From: an uncultured Bacteroidales bacterium
GTDB lineage: Bacteria > Bacteroidota > Bacteroidia > Bacteroidales > Paludibacteraceae
NCBI GenBank assembly: GCA_902799555.1
Contig: CADCBB010000016.1
Coordinates: forward strand, 1-39,139
DNA: 39,139 nt
Direction: 5' to 3'
The notes below the pieces were generated by a model. It was not told the DNA's origin and made no database searches. It worked only from the letters and a program-made list of their open reading frames with translations. The position numbers were made by a program, and so were the translations under genes. Position 1 is the stretch's first letter. The number at the start of each line of letters is the position of its first letter. Below are positions 13,694 through 23,433 of this stretch, piece by piece.

Positions 13694-16600
13694 TGTTGCG
13701 AATAATTATTACGTGGTTATTTTCGATGATCTTGTACGGACGATTATCATCTTGACGAAGGATAATCGGAGCACGTAATGTTCCATGGTGAGCATCAGGA
13801 ACATAATTGATGATTGATGATTGATGATTGATGATTGGCATCAACGCAGTACCATCCTCGGTTTCGAAGCGGAGTTCGGAGCCGAAGGCGTCAGACGAGA
13901 TAGTCAGGAAGTAGAGCGAGTCTATCTTCGTAGCAACACCGACAAGTTCGGAGCCGATGTAAGCATACAGACCGTCCTTCGGACTGACAGAATACAGACC
14001 GGCTTCGCCTGACAGAGTACAGATCATGGTCATGTTGGTCGCAGCACGGCTGCTCCATTGGTCATTGGTCATTGGTGATTGCTCATTTTGTACTTTCTTC
14101 GGCGCGTTAGTGGTTTGATTATAGAACCGGACGGTGACGTCACCGGCGCCCATGCGACGGAAGAAGTATCCTTCACCCGGGCGGAGTGCTTTCAGGTCGC
14201 CAACCCAATGTCCGTCGGCAGAGAAGACCGCAAAGCGGTTCTGCGCCTTGATGAGGTCACCCTGCGTAGCCTTCTGATAGTAGTCGGTGAGCGCCTCGGA
14301 GAGCAGAGTGGCTTGGTCGAACAGGCACGGCAGCGGACTCCACTGACCGTCACCGCGGAGGGTGATGGTTTTGTCGGCCTCTGCGAGAGGTTCGCCGTTG
14401 ATGCGCATCGTGTTACCGTTCTTGCAATAGACCATATAGGTGTAGATATTCCTGAGGTAAGAGAACTGCCCGAGGAAAGCATCTTGCACCTCGCTGTAGG
14501 TGACGAAATGCTGGGTAGCAGGGTTCTTAATCAGGTCTCCTTCGGTCCACGGTTCAGCGCCAGAGAGCACTCTGCTTAATTGCGCTGTAGAGGGTTGCAG
14601 GTCGAGGTTGAACGATACCCACGTCCATCCTGCTTTGAGGTCGATATTCTGCACCTCGCTGCCGGCTGTAGTGAAGACGATAGGTTCCGTTCCGCAGCCC
14701 CATACACGACCGTGCGCAAAGGTGATGGGCGTACTCGGTGTGAGATCCAGCAGTTTGCCGGTCGAAGCCTGCCAGAGCTGGAAGCTGATTTGCTTGTTAG
14801 TCATCGCCTCGCTACCTTGGATAGTAAGGAACACCTCGGAGACGTGGGTCAGTTCATTGTACGCCACGTTCGCCATACCGATGCACTCGCTGCGATAGAG
14901 TGCATAAACTATGTCTTGGTTATCGGTGTCGTACTCATCGCCGATTTTCACTTGTCCACAGAGCGACATGTTGAGCGGATACTTACCTTCATCTATAGTT
15001 TCGTACGGCGGGTTGGCATCCACGGTAAAGATCACTTCGAGCGGTTCACTCAGGCCTTGTTCGTCGGTCAGATAGATGACATCCGTGTACTTGCCAACCG
15101 GTATATTGATGTTGTAATAGATGCGGATTGTCTTATCTTTCATCGGGTCAATGGATCCGTAGGTCGGGCTGATGGTCAGCCAGTCGGGCACGGACTCGAT
15201 GGTGTACTGATGCCGTTTGCCGGAGTTGTTGATGATTTGGAAATCGACATAGGCCGTGCCGCCTAAGTTCTCGCCGTAGGTGGTGGAGAGTTCGAGGTCA
15301 TCGTCCTCCCATTTGAGGCTGTTATGATCGACGAAAGCAGTCCACGTGACAGGTGAGGTCATCGGGTTGCCGTTGAGGTCTTCGACGTCGCGCACGGTGA
15401 CATAGATGGTCTGCTTGTTGATCTCGCGATCCTGCATATTGAGGTTAATCATCAGCTCATCACCGTTGAACGACCAGTCGAAATTGAGTTTGGTCAGTTG
15501 TCCTTGGCTGCGAACGGGAGCGGAGTTGGCTTTGTCAGCCAAATTTGTGATTTGTGATTTGTCATTGATGATTAATGGCACCTCTTTCTCGATAATCGTA
15601 CCGTCCGAGGTCTTGAACTGCCGTTGGTCATTGATCGAGAAGACGCGTTCGATGATGCCGTTGTTGTTCTCTTTGTCTTCCTCAAACGGCAGATAGGCCA
15701 TCAGACCCATCTCGTCGCCGTAGAGCGAGAGATGTGCGAAATCATCGATAAAGTTCTTCGGCAGCGCTTGTTCGAAGACAGCCAGTTCATCGAAATTACC
15801 TTCAAACCCACCTCCACCGAGGAACATCCGTCCGCTGATGCTGACGAAATCGACAGCCGGTGTGGTGAGCAGCAACTGCTGGTCCACAAAAAGTGCCACG
15901 TTATTATGCGTGCGGTCGATGGTGAGGACGAGGTGATGCCAAGCACCGTCGGTGCATTGGTGATTGGTGATTGGTGATAGGTGATTGTTATTCTTCAGCA
16001 CTAACTCTCCATCCTCAATACTTAACCCAAATCCGCTGGCGGAGCGGAACAGATGTCCGTCGCCGTGGGTGCGGAACCAGAACATGAGTGTCTCATCTTG
16101 TATGGACGAGCGCGCCAAGAGGTCGCCTGCCAGTTCGACGGAGTCGGTAGCGGGTACATGGAGCGAGATACCTTTCTCAAACGTCCAGTCGGCACCGTGT
16201 ACGAAGAGTGTGGCTCCGTTCGCCTTGTCGGTGAGTGTCTCGCCTTCGCCTTCGTTCATCGGATAGTAAGCCAGCAGTTCGCGTTCAGCACCCGTGAGGT
16301 ATTTCATATGCGTGTTGGCTATCTCCGCCGGTGTGAGTGCCTTGGTCCACACGCGTGCCTCGAGCAGGTTACCCATGAGTCCCATACCGAAGTTGAGCGG
16401 CGCGGTGATGTTATGCTCGAACGGCTCTTGCTCCGCATCGTAGTTCGTCATATCCTTCGTGCCGGCATAGAAACGAACGGTTCGTGTCTCGATGTCGTAG
16501 GTGACGATGACGCGTGTGAAGTCGGTCATCGGTGCGTCCAGCGGCTTGGAGTAGAACGTCGTGTTACCCACCACGAGGGAAAGACAGTTGTCGTATCCAC

Positions 16601-19600
16601 TGCTGCCGTTTTTGCGGAAGGTATTCTTGCCGAAGAGCAGCAGGTCTTGCCCGTCGCCGTGGAGGAAGAAGACTTCGTCTTGGTCGGTCTCGGTCGGTTT
16701 GACGAGCAGGTCGATAGTGAACGATTTATCGGCGAAACTGCGCCACGCTTTCGACTCGGCGTAGGCTCCCTGTCCGCTGAAGAAGAGGGATGCGCCGGTG
16801 GTGATACCCGTCGAGTTGGTGATACCCATGAGTTGGAAGTTATTGTCCTCATCGAGGTAGTTACCGGCGATGGGTTCGTTGAACCGCAGCAGCAGGTTAT
16901 CTCCTACGCCGAGGATAGCATCTGCCGGTTCAGGTTGTCCGAAGACGCGCGGCGGACGGGTGTCCTTGATACCGGTGAGCACAGCGGACGAACGGGTGAT
17001 GAAGCCGTTTCCGTGGCGGCAGAACGTGACGGCACGCAAGTCGTACTGCTGCTCCATCGGGTCACGCTCGCCGTAGAAACGGATGTTCTCGATGCGACCG
17101 GAAGTGATCATCGCCTTGTTGCCGGAAGCGGCGTTGTAGAGGCTGTCGTCGTAGTAATAACTGCACTGGTTCACCCATGCGTCATCGCTTTGCGTAGCCA
17201 GTTTGTATTGGAACTCGATATGGTCGAAACCGCGGTAGTTGACGTCAAAACCGTCGATAGTCACCGGCAGATACCAGCCTGCGGAGTCTTGCGGCGAAAC
17301 GGTGTTCATCACCCATTTGTCGTGCGGCGTGGTGATGTTCACGGGGCTGGCAACCGGCATATAATGAACCGAGAACGACACTTGAGGATGATTCAGTCGG
17401 TCGCACTCTGATGCCAAAGAGAGCGTCAGGTTCTCGAAGTCGTATCCTTCGCCCGCATAGACGTACAGCGTCTTGGTGATGACCACACCGGGACCTAACT
17501 TCACCTCACGGCCTTCTTCTGTCAACGGTTTGCCGTCCATCTCCAGTCGTGCGCCGTGCGGGTTGGAAGCATCTTTCGCCTTCAGATTGAAAGCCAACGG
17601 AAGGGCATCCACCAAGTAATGATGCTCCGATTCGTTCCGCATCGTGACATGGAAGATAGCCGGTTGGTCCACAGGCACATTGCTGCGCTCATGTACGTCG
17701 AGCGAAATCTTCTGGTCCTCTATCTTCAGGGTCGGTTGCGACAGCGTCAGCTCCGGTTCGTACCATTCGGTCTTGACCTCGGGCTCGTACGGACAGCGCG
17801 ATGCACCACCTTCCGTGAAGAACACATACGAGCCGTACAGGCTGTCCGGATGGAGGTCATTGTAGTTACCACCGCTGTTGTTCTGCTCCATGAAATCGCG
17901 TATGTAGTCGGAACCGGCATTGAAATCTTCTTTCTTGTTCACTACGCGCCAAACGCTTACCGTCTGACTGCCTGCGTCATCCGATTTGAGGACGAAACCC
18001 GCTTTCTTATTGCGACTCGAACCGCCCTCCGGTACATAGTCGAAGTTCATATCCAATATCGGCGTGATGCTGAACGTCCATTGGACACCCGGCGAGCTGG
18101 TGGCGATTGCACTTGGATCAACAGCCTCGTTGTGGCCCTGAGCGTTCTGAAAAGACAGCGATTCATACATATTATTCAATTTGTTGGTAATCGACTGACC
18201 GAACAGACCTCCTACACCTTTAATAGTTTGCGGATTGATTTTCAGCGAGAAGTTCGGATAGTCCACACGCTTGGTGTACGACGAGCCGTAGTCATAGGTC
18301 TCGGTATGGGTGAGCGATGTACCGCCGCTTACCGACCATGTACCTACTTTCGTATGCTGACGGCCGTAGATGGCATTGATTTTTTCCGTCTCGTTCCGGA
18401 GGAACAAGCCGTACCAGTCCGCTATCTGGTTGTTGTAGGATGCCACTTCGTCGTCATACATCTTCGTATCACCGGTCGGTCGGAGCATCCTATAGTACGT
18501 GCTGTCCGCGAAGTGCTCATCATCCGTTGCCACCAGCGACCAATAGACGGGTTTGCCGGTTGCATCGGCTATCGACTGCACCGTCGCGCTGTCGCCGGTG
18601 TAGATCAGGGCATCGCGTTGCTCTTTGAGCTTCGGCAGAAGCGTGTTCTCGATGTACGCGTGCGTATAGATAAAGGTGGCGTCGATGTAAGTTCCCACCT
18701 CCGTCTCTTCACCGATCACCAGATACCATAACTTACCCTGTGCATCACGTCCGCTGGAAACGGTATTCATGGTGCCGTTCGCGTAGCGAGCCTGCATGGT
18801 CGCATACGTCAGCGAGTCTATCGGTTTGACGGCATCGGTCGTTCCGTAATAGATGTTCTGCACCGCACCGATATACACATCCGCGTCCTGACCGTGCGGG
18901 TACGCACCACTATAGGTCTCAATGCGTTCGGAGGTCGTAAACGTGTACGAAGCTGACTGCTTGCACGTATAAGAGGTGGAGATCGGCAGCGAGAAGGTCC
19001 TTACGGTACTGAAGTCGGTCCAGTAACCTGCGTACGTACCGGCACCCGTACCCGCAAACACACCCATATTCAGCTTGGTTGACGAGCCGATGCCCAAGTT
19101 CAAACTCATACCGAACGTAAAGTTGAAGTTATACGTATAGTTATACCGGTAGGTCGTTCCCTCTTCGATGAAGGCGTAGCCCTTTCCGGGAGGATCACGC
19201 AGGATATCAAGCAACACGAGTTTGCCGTGCGTCGAGGCCACAAAATCGCGGCCTTTCTTCTTGTTTCCGGTCACGTAAGCGCGGAACGCCTGTTTCTCTA
19301 CATAAGCGCCTTTGTACTCCACACTCAGGTCGAGCGGGCGTTGTGCGTCCTCGCCCTGCAGCAGGAAGGATACATTATTCGCCTCCACCTCAATCTCCGC
19401 CTGACCGAGGGTGTCCAGCTGATAGGTCTTGATATCCGATTTCTCGCCGCTGAACAAGCCGTTATAGACCTTGAGCGTACCGCCGTTGATGCGCACCTCT
19501 TCGTGCTTGGCGGACAACTCGTCGTTGTTGTAATAATAGTCCTCATGCGCCGTGACGCGGAAGTTATATTTCCTCATGGCGAAGACGGGTGCGCCGAAGA

Positions 19601-22600
19601 GGTACTCGTATGTCCCGTCACTCTTCTTCGTTGCCAGCGGCACCTCCTCCATCACATTGGCGATATTCTGGCGCCTCATCATCACTTCGCCGTAGTACTT
19701 GAGGTCGCGCCCGTAAAGCAGCTGGGTGCAAGTGACGTCAATGGGGCTGTGATAGGTGATGCTGTAGTCCGCGTTATAGCGCACCGTGTCATTGCCAACC
19801 ACCGACTCTTTCTCCGTCGTCGGTGCATTGGTCAGGTCGAGCGTTTCGGAGGTCTTACCTTCGCTGAACAGCGTGGCGTAACCTCTGGCGGTTGCTTGCG
19901 TAATCTTATACTTCACCGGGAACAGATCCACGGCGAACTCACCCGTTGCCACATCCGGCTGGATGGTGATGCGCTTCTTCTCAAAGAGCGTGTTCGTAGC
20001 GTCCACGTGCTGCCAAACGGTATCGCGCTCGTCGTCGTAGTGAACGAACCGCGAGATGTTATCGCCTTCCAGTTCGAACACCATCTTCAGGTCAGCGCCC
20101 AGGTAGTTCGTACTCAGTCCGTGACCGAGCGGTTTCGTGCCTTGTATATCGCCACCGGCGAGACGACCGATGAGACGCACTTTCGTCTGGTCGTAGATAC
20201 GGATGCCGTCCAGCGCCTTTGTGAGCGTCAGCAAACTGTCGCCCTCCATGCGCACAAATCCTTCGCCTGCAAACCAGTGACCATCTTTGATCGCCTGCAG
20301 GGTGAACCCTTCACCCTTCGGCACCATGAACTCGAAGTTACCCGACGCGTCGGATTTATATACATGACCGTTTATCATCACCAACTTGCCGTTGACAAGG
20401 AAGTTGGCGTCGCGCATAGGTATCGTACTATTCTCGTATAGTACACGACCGCTCACGCGTACAGAGGATATGTTCTCAAAGTCGATGTTTTGCGCCACGC
20501 ATCGGTCAAGCGACAGCGTGATGGTGGCGAAGGTGGCACTCGTGTTGTTATATCGGAACTCGGCGTTCTGGCTCACCGGCGTCACTGCGTATTGCGGACT
20601 GCCGCCATAGAGCACGCTGTCCAGTAGGTAATATCCGTTCTCGTCCGTCTGCACGCGCTGAACAACCAAACCGTCACTCACGCGAGAAGCGTTCACCTCG
20701 ATACCCGGACAACCCGTTCCGTCGCTGTACGCGATGCGGCCGCTTATCTTACCGTAAGGGTTACGGCGTCCGGTGGTCTCCGTGCTGCGCGTCAGCGTCG
20801 AACCGTTGCACTCGTAGGTCATCGTCAAGCGGTACTGCCACGAATCGCCTTGCTCCGGATCGGCATACGTGTCGCGATACCAACTGTCCGTGATGCCCGA
20901 TACCAGGTTCTGCCACTGACTCTCCGCGTTAGGACGCGCATCCACGGCATAAGTGCCTGTCTCGCCTTCCGTCGGCTCCCACGTCAGCAGCACGTATTCC
21001 GAATACTCCTTGTCCGTACCGGCAAAGACGTTGATGTTCGCCGCCTCGGTGTAGTAGATAGCCGGACCGTTGAACGGATGGACAGCGGTTGTCCGCTCGT
21101 CCTTGCCGCGCAGGTTCTTCACCGTCACGTCCGTCGTGTCGATATACGTCTCGTATTGATAGTGCACACACGGCGTATTGGCATAGTCCGTGTAATGGAT
21201 ATAGATACGTCCGACGGAGTAAGGGGTGTTGTCTGTATGATAGAACAGACTGTCATAGGCCTTGCGAATCGTCTCTTGCGGCACCTCGATGAGGATCGTG
21301 TCCTCGCGCTCCGTCATGATCTTACGAAGCATCAACCGTTGCTTCGCATCCCAGTAATGGTATGAATAGCCGGGATAGAGGGAGTCACGACCGCTGCTGC
21401 AGTTACCGTTCGCCATCTCCCACGTGAAGTGCACCGCCCGATTGGTCTCAAAATCAGCGTCCACCGTATAGTTGAACGGCGCATTGTCGCGGAAGCAACC
21501 CGGCGTGTACTGCTCGTAGCCGGAGCTTATAGTCATCGAATCGACGGCGTTGTACGGACCCGGGTTCCAGCCCCAGATAGCCGACGAAGCACGGCGGATT
21601 CGGTAGTATATCGTATAACTGTTCTCCACCGGGTTCCACCAAGCCCCTTCTGTCAAATCGACATAGGTATAGGTCTGCATCTGCGTCGCCGCATCCGTCT
21701 TTGTCGAGTCGTAAACCATCGGAATCGCCTCTATCGTCTCGGCGTCCGAGAAGTCCGCACGGTAGGCGCGCTGGATCTCAAACACATCCCCTTCCATCAC
21801 ATCCGCCTCGTTCGGATGCTGTATCTGCCAGCTCAACTGCTTGTACCGATAGTCCACATACCATTTCCCGTTCTCCTCGTGGCGGTACTGATACGGCCGA
21901 ACCGCAAACGCGTGTATCCGGTGATAAGCCGGTACATCCACTTTGTTGGTCCAAACCCAACGCCACGTCGTGTTGTCGCTCGTGCGCTTCTCGTGAAAAC
22001 GTACGCGGAAGCCGCGAATCACCGTGTCCGTCGGCTCGATATATACCATACCCGAACTTGCCGCTAACGCACGCTCCGTCAGGTCCTGAGACGTGTAGTA
22101 CGCGTTCACCTCCGATATCGAGGTATACACCGTCGCTAACTTACCGTAACCCGCTACGCCGTTCTCGTTCGCCGCGTAGATAAACGGCTCGCAGATAGTC
22201 GGCGCCATCTGCTCGTTCGCACCGGTGAACACACCGAAGTCATAGGTCTTCGTCTTGAAGCCCGACTCGTTCCATTTGTGGTGATCCGTCGTCACGTATA
22301 GCTTGAAGTCCTCTTCGTCCAAGTCCTCAGGCGGATACCAGTCGAACTCAAACCACGTCAGGTGATAGCCTTCGTCCTTGCGCTTCACCTCTATCTGCTG
22401 CACCGTGCCGTCAGCCACCACCGTCCGCTTGATGCCGTCGTACGTGTTCGTACACTCGACCACGCCGCCCCATAGCTGCACCCATACAACACCCTTGTCC
22501 TTCGGCCAGTGGTGCTTGTTGGAGGCTCCCGTGTTGTTGTAGTAGTTGTCCGCCCAGTAGTAGAGCTGGATTGTCCGGTCGCCGTTCTTCTTGTCCGTGT

Positions 22601-22868
22601 ACATTCGGCTACCCGTCGCGTCACGCGTCGGATCCGAATTGTTACCCAAATTCTGGTTGTTGCCGCGACCCGCATTGTGGTCGTATCCACGTTCGCTGAA
22701 GAGCAGCACCTTCACGTGGATCTTTCCGTTGCCGGCGCTGTAGGCATCGAAGTTGTTCTCGTTTTCGAAGTCCACATTCGCCTCCGCCGCCTTCAGCGAC
22801 GACAGACTTCCGGCCATCGGTGCCAGCAGCATCACCGCCGCTAACATCCATAGTCTAAATTGCTTCAT
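13659..22868 (-). CDS. Giant secreted LamG-domain surface protein (3069 aa)
   Basis: It begins with a signal peptide (MKQFRLWMLAAVMLLAPMAG, cut near residue 28). A long N-terminal region with Trp/Tyr-rich, Fn3-like beta segments leads to two carboxypeptidase-regulatory-like beta domains (about 704-780 and 799-870: GKISGRIAYSDG, VRVSGRVLYENST). After a large unassigned middle come two LamG jelly-roll domains (about 2026-2206 and 2233-2396; FTIDLLVKP, WHHLVLTIDR), a BACON/Ig-like domain (about 2519-2619; VPDWLTISPTYGSI), a domain shared with the lipoprotein (about 2630-2740) and a tail ending NEKYDITGKKL, like the degenerate sorting tails of Bacteroidales surface proteins. It probably binds glycans or other cells at the surface. 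No enzyme motif seen. Four heptanucleotide arrays are translated within it. First gene of a leftward operon with the lipoprotein. Confidence 0.92.
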   Translation of the reverse strand: MKQFRLWMLAAVMLLAPMAGSLSSLKAAEANVDFENENNFDAYSAGNGKIHVKVLLFSERGYDHNAGRGNNQNLGNNSDPTRDATGSRMYTDKKNGDRTIQLYYWADNYYNNTGASNKHHWPKDKGVVWVQLWGGVVECTNTYDGIKRTVVADGTVQQIEVKRKDEGYHLTWFEFDWYPPEDLDEEDFKLYVTTDHHKWNESGFKTKTYDFGVFTGANEQMAPTICEPFIYAANENGVAGYGKLATVYTSISEVNAYYTSQDLTERALAASSGMVYIEPTDTVIRGFRVRFHEKRTSDNTTWRWVWTNKVDVPAYHRIHAFAVRPYQYRHEENGKWYVDYRYKQLSWQIQHPNEADVMEGDVFEIQRAYRADFSDAETIEAIPMVYDSTKTDAATQMQTYTYVDLTEGAWWNPVENSYTIYYRIRRASSAIWGWNPGPYNAVDSMTISSGYEQYTPGCFRDNAPFNYTVDADFETNRAVHFTWEMANGNCSSGRDSLYPGYSYHYWDAKQRLMLRKIMTEREDTILIEVPQETIRKAYDSLFYHTDNTPYSVGRIYIHYTDYANTPCVHYQYETYIDTTDVTVKNLRGKDERTTAVHPFNGPAIYYTEAANINVFAGTDKEYSEYVLLTWEPTEGETGTYAVDARPNAESQWQNLVSGITDSWYRDTYADPEQGDSWQYRLTMTYECNGSTLTRSTETTGRRNPYGKISGRIAYSDGTGCPGIEVNASRVSDGLVVQRVQTDENGYYLLDSVLYGGSPQYAVTPVSQNAEFRYNNTSATFATITLSLDRCVAQNIDFENISSVRVSGRVLYENSTIPMRDANFLVNGKLVMINGHVYKSDASGNFEFMVPKGEGFTLQAIKDGHWFAGEGFVRMEGDSLLTLTKALDGIRIYDQTKVRLIGRLAGGDIQGTKPLGHGLSTNYLGADLKMVFELEGDNISRFVHYDDERDTVWQHVDATNTLFEKKRITIQPDVATGEFAVDLFPVKYKITQATARGYATLFSEGKTSETLDLTNAPTTEKESVVGNDTVRYNADYSITYHSPIDVTCTQLLYGRDLKYYGEVMMRRQNIANVMEEVPLATKKSDGTYEYLFGAPVFAMRKYNFRVTAHEDYYYNNDELSAKHEEVRINGGTLKVYNGLFSGEKSDIKTYQLDTLGQAEIEVEANNVSFLLQGEDAQRPLDLSVEYKGAYVEKQAFRAYVTGNKKKGRDFVASTHGKLVLLDILRDPPGKGYAFIEEGTTYRYNYTYNFNFTFGMSLNLGIGSSTKLNMGVFAGTGAGTYAGYWTDFSTVRTFSLPISTSYTCKQSASYTFTTSERIETYSGAYPHGQDADVYIGAVQNIYYGTTDAVKPIDSLTYATMQARYANGTMNTVSSGRDAQGKLWYLVIGEETEVGTYIDATFIYTHAYIENTLLPKLKEQRDALIYTGDSATVQSIADATGKPVYWSLVATDDEHFADSTYYRMLRPTGDTKMYDDEVASYNNQIADWYGLFLRNETEKINAIYGRQHTKVGTWSVSGGTSLTHTETYDYGSSYTKRVDYPNFSLKINPQTIKGVGGLFGQSITNKLNNMYESLSFQNAQGHNEAVDPSAIATSSPGVQWTFSITPILDMNFDYVPEGGSSRNKKAGFVLKSDDAGSQTVSVWRVVNKKEDFNAGSDYIRDFMEQNNSGGNYNDLHPDSLYGSYVFFTEGGASRCPYEPEVKTEWYEPELTLSQPTLKIEDQKISLDVHERSNVPVDQPAIFHVTMRNESEHHYLVDALPLAFNLKAKDASNPHGARLEMDGKPLTEEGREVKLGPGVVITKTLYVYAGEGYDFENLTLSLASECDRLNHPQVSFSVHYMPVASPVNITTPHDKWVMNTVSPQDSAGWYLPVTIDGFDVNYRGFDHIEFQYKLATQSDDAWVNQCSYYYDDSLYNAASGNKAMITSGRIENIRFYGERDPMEQQYDLRAVTFCRHGNGFITRSSAVLTGIKDTRPPRVFGQPEPADAILGVGDNLLLRFNEPIAGNYLDEDNNFQLMGITNSTGITTGASLFFSGQGAYAESKAWRSFADKSFTIDLLVKPTETDQDEVFFLHGDGQDLLLFGKNTFRKNGSSGYDNCLSLVVGNTTFYSKPLDAPMTDFTRVIVTYDIETRTVRFYAGTKDMTNYDAEQEPFEHNITAPLNFGMGLMGNLLEARVWTKALTPAEIANTHMKYLTGAERELLAYYPMNEGEGETLTDKANGATLFVHGADWTFEKGISLHVPATDSVELAGDLLARSSIQDETLMFWFRTHGDGHLFRSASGFGLSIEDGELVLKNNNHLSPITNHQCTDGAWHHLVLTIDRTHNNVALFVDQQLLLTTPAVDFVSISGRMFLGGGGFEGNFDELAVFEQALPKNFIDDFAHLSLYGDEMGLMAYLPFEEDKENNNGIIERVFSINDQRQFKTSDGTIIEKEVPLIINDKSQITNLADKANSAPVRSQGQLTKLNFDWSFNGDELMINLNMQDREINKQTIYVTVRDVEDLNGNPMTSPVTWTAFVDHNSLKWEDDDLELSTTYGENLGGTAYVDFQIINNSGKRHQYTIESVPDWLTISPTYGSIDPMKDKTIRIYYNINIPVGKYTDVIYLTDEQGLSEPLEVIFTVDANPPYETIDEGKYPLNMSLCGQVKIGDEYDTDNQDIVYALYRSECIGMANVAYNELTHVSEVFLTIQGSEAMTNKQISFQLWQASTGKLLDLTPSTPITFAHGRVWGCGTEPIVFTTAGSEVQNIDLKAGWTWVSFNLDLQPSTAQLSRVLSGAEPWTEGDLIKNPATQHFVTYSEVQDAFLGQFSYLRNIYTYMVYCKNGNTMRINGEPLAEADKTITLRGDGQWSPLPCLFDQATLLSEALTDYYQKATQGDLIKAQNRFAVFSADGHWVGDLKALRPGEGYFFRRMGAGDVTVRFYNQTTNAPKKVQNEQSPMTNDQWSSRAATNMTMICTLSGEAGLYSVSPKDGLYAYIGSELVGVATKIDSLYFLTISSDAFGSELRFETEDGTALMPIINHQSSIINYVPDAHHGTLRAPIILRQDDNRPYKIIENNHVIIIRNNEKYDITGKKL
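13809..13836 (-). repeat. Heptanucleotide array 2 (giant gene)
   Basis: Four perfect tandem copies of GATGATT on the plus strand, preceded by ATT. Translated on the minus strand as INHQSSIIN near residue 3012. Confidence 0.9.
14057..14084 (-). repeat. Heptanucleotide array 3 (giant gene)
   Basis: ATTGGTC twice, then ATTGGTG and ATTGCTC: four 7-base units, translated as EQSPMTNDQW near residue 2930. Confidence 0.88.
15543..15577 (-). repeat. Heptanucleotide array 4 (giant gene)
   Basis: ATTTGTG twice, ATTTGTC, ATTGATG, ATTAATG: five 7-base units, translated as LIINDKSQITN near residue 2435, between the second LamG domain and the BACON-like domain. Confidence 0.88.
15956..15990 (-). repeat. 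Heptanucleotide array 5 (giant gene)
   Basis: ATTGGTG three times, ATAGGTG, ATTGTTA: five 7-base units inside the second LamG domain, translated as NNHLSPITNHQ near residue 2297, probably a surface loop. Confidence 0.88.
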
Positions 22869-22907
22869 ATTGTATTATTTTTTATTATCTTTGCACACAA
22901 AAAGTGC

Positions 22908-22941
22908 GCAAAGTTACACTTTTTTTTCGACATATGCAAGT
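22908..22941 (-). promoter_or_regulatory. Promoter of the giant LamG operon
   Basis: Minus-strand TAACTTTG (22909-22916) with TTGC (22936-22939) upstream. Identical over 34 bases to the hsdM promoter. The gap 22869-23062 otherwise holds only AT-rich sequence and GCGCG palindromic stretches near 23020. Confidence 0.85.
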
Positions 22942-23062
22942 TTTTCTCCACAATTCATTCAAACTTAATCATTTTGCATCCATTCTCTATATTTTTTCTT
23001 CTTTCCTCCTTATTATTTTCGCGCTCAACGCGCGAGCGTGCGAAGACTTTTTTTTCGATTTT

Positions 23063-23433
23063 TTCTCTTTCCCCCAAATAAGGTGTTCGCTCCGCTCACG
23101 GCTGTGTTGATTATATTTGTCGGTTGAGCTGTTCATTTTCGTTACGCGGTATGGCAAAAACGATGTCTGCCAATTCTTGGCATACCTCTATTATCCGAGA
23201 GAGACTTCTCGAATTACTCTTGCATCATTGCATTACCCACTTTCCCGTATGCCTCTGGGGTGCCTGTGCCCGAAGATGTCTGTGGCGACATCGCCTTTGC
23301 CGAAGTCTGTAGTCCTTGCGCGCGGGGCTGCCCCCACCGTGACCCTGCTATCCGTACGGACGCCCGAATTTCTTTTGTGCTCCTTATATGACCTTGCGCG
23401 ATCTGAGTCTCTTTCTTGCCCTGTCCCCACGCA
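23063..23433 (-). repeat. Right terminal repeat of island 1: inverted degraded copy of its left end
   Basis: Its reverse complement aligns throughout to 1-347: upstream codons (AAGAAATTCGGGCGTCCG against AAGAAACTCGGCCGTCCG), the stop region (ATGCAAGAGTAATTC), the sequence after the stop (TCTCTCTCGGATAAT) and the outer CTCAACCGACAAATAT. Many 1-3 base indels break the reading frame, so it is not a working mcm end. It meets the intact second copy at the shared bases CGCA (23430-23433). Confidence 0.85.

Noticed and set aside
13806-13836. CRISPR-like array
   Set aside because: The repeats are 7-base tandem units without spacers, within a coding gene, and there are no cas genes in the window.
16053-20441. 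Three plus-strand open frames of about 390-450 codons opposite the giant gene
   Set aside because: They are antisense to a continuous 3069-codon gene with signal peptide and LamG domains. Their sequences are low in recognisable structure.
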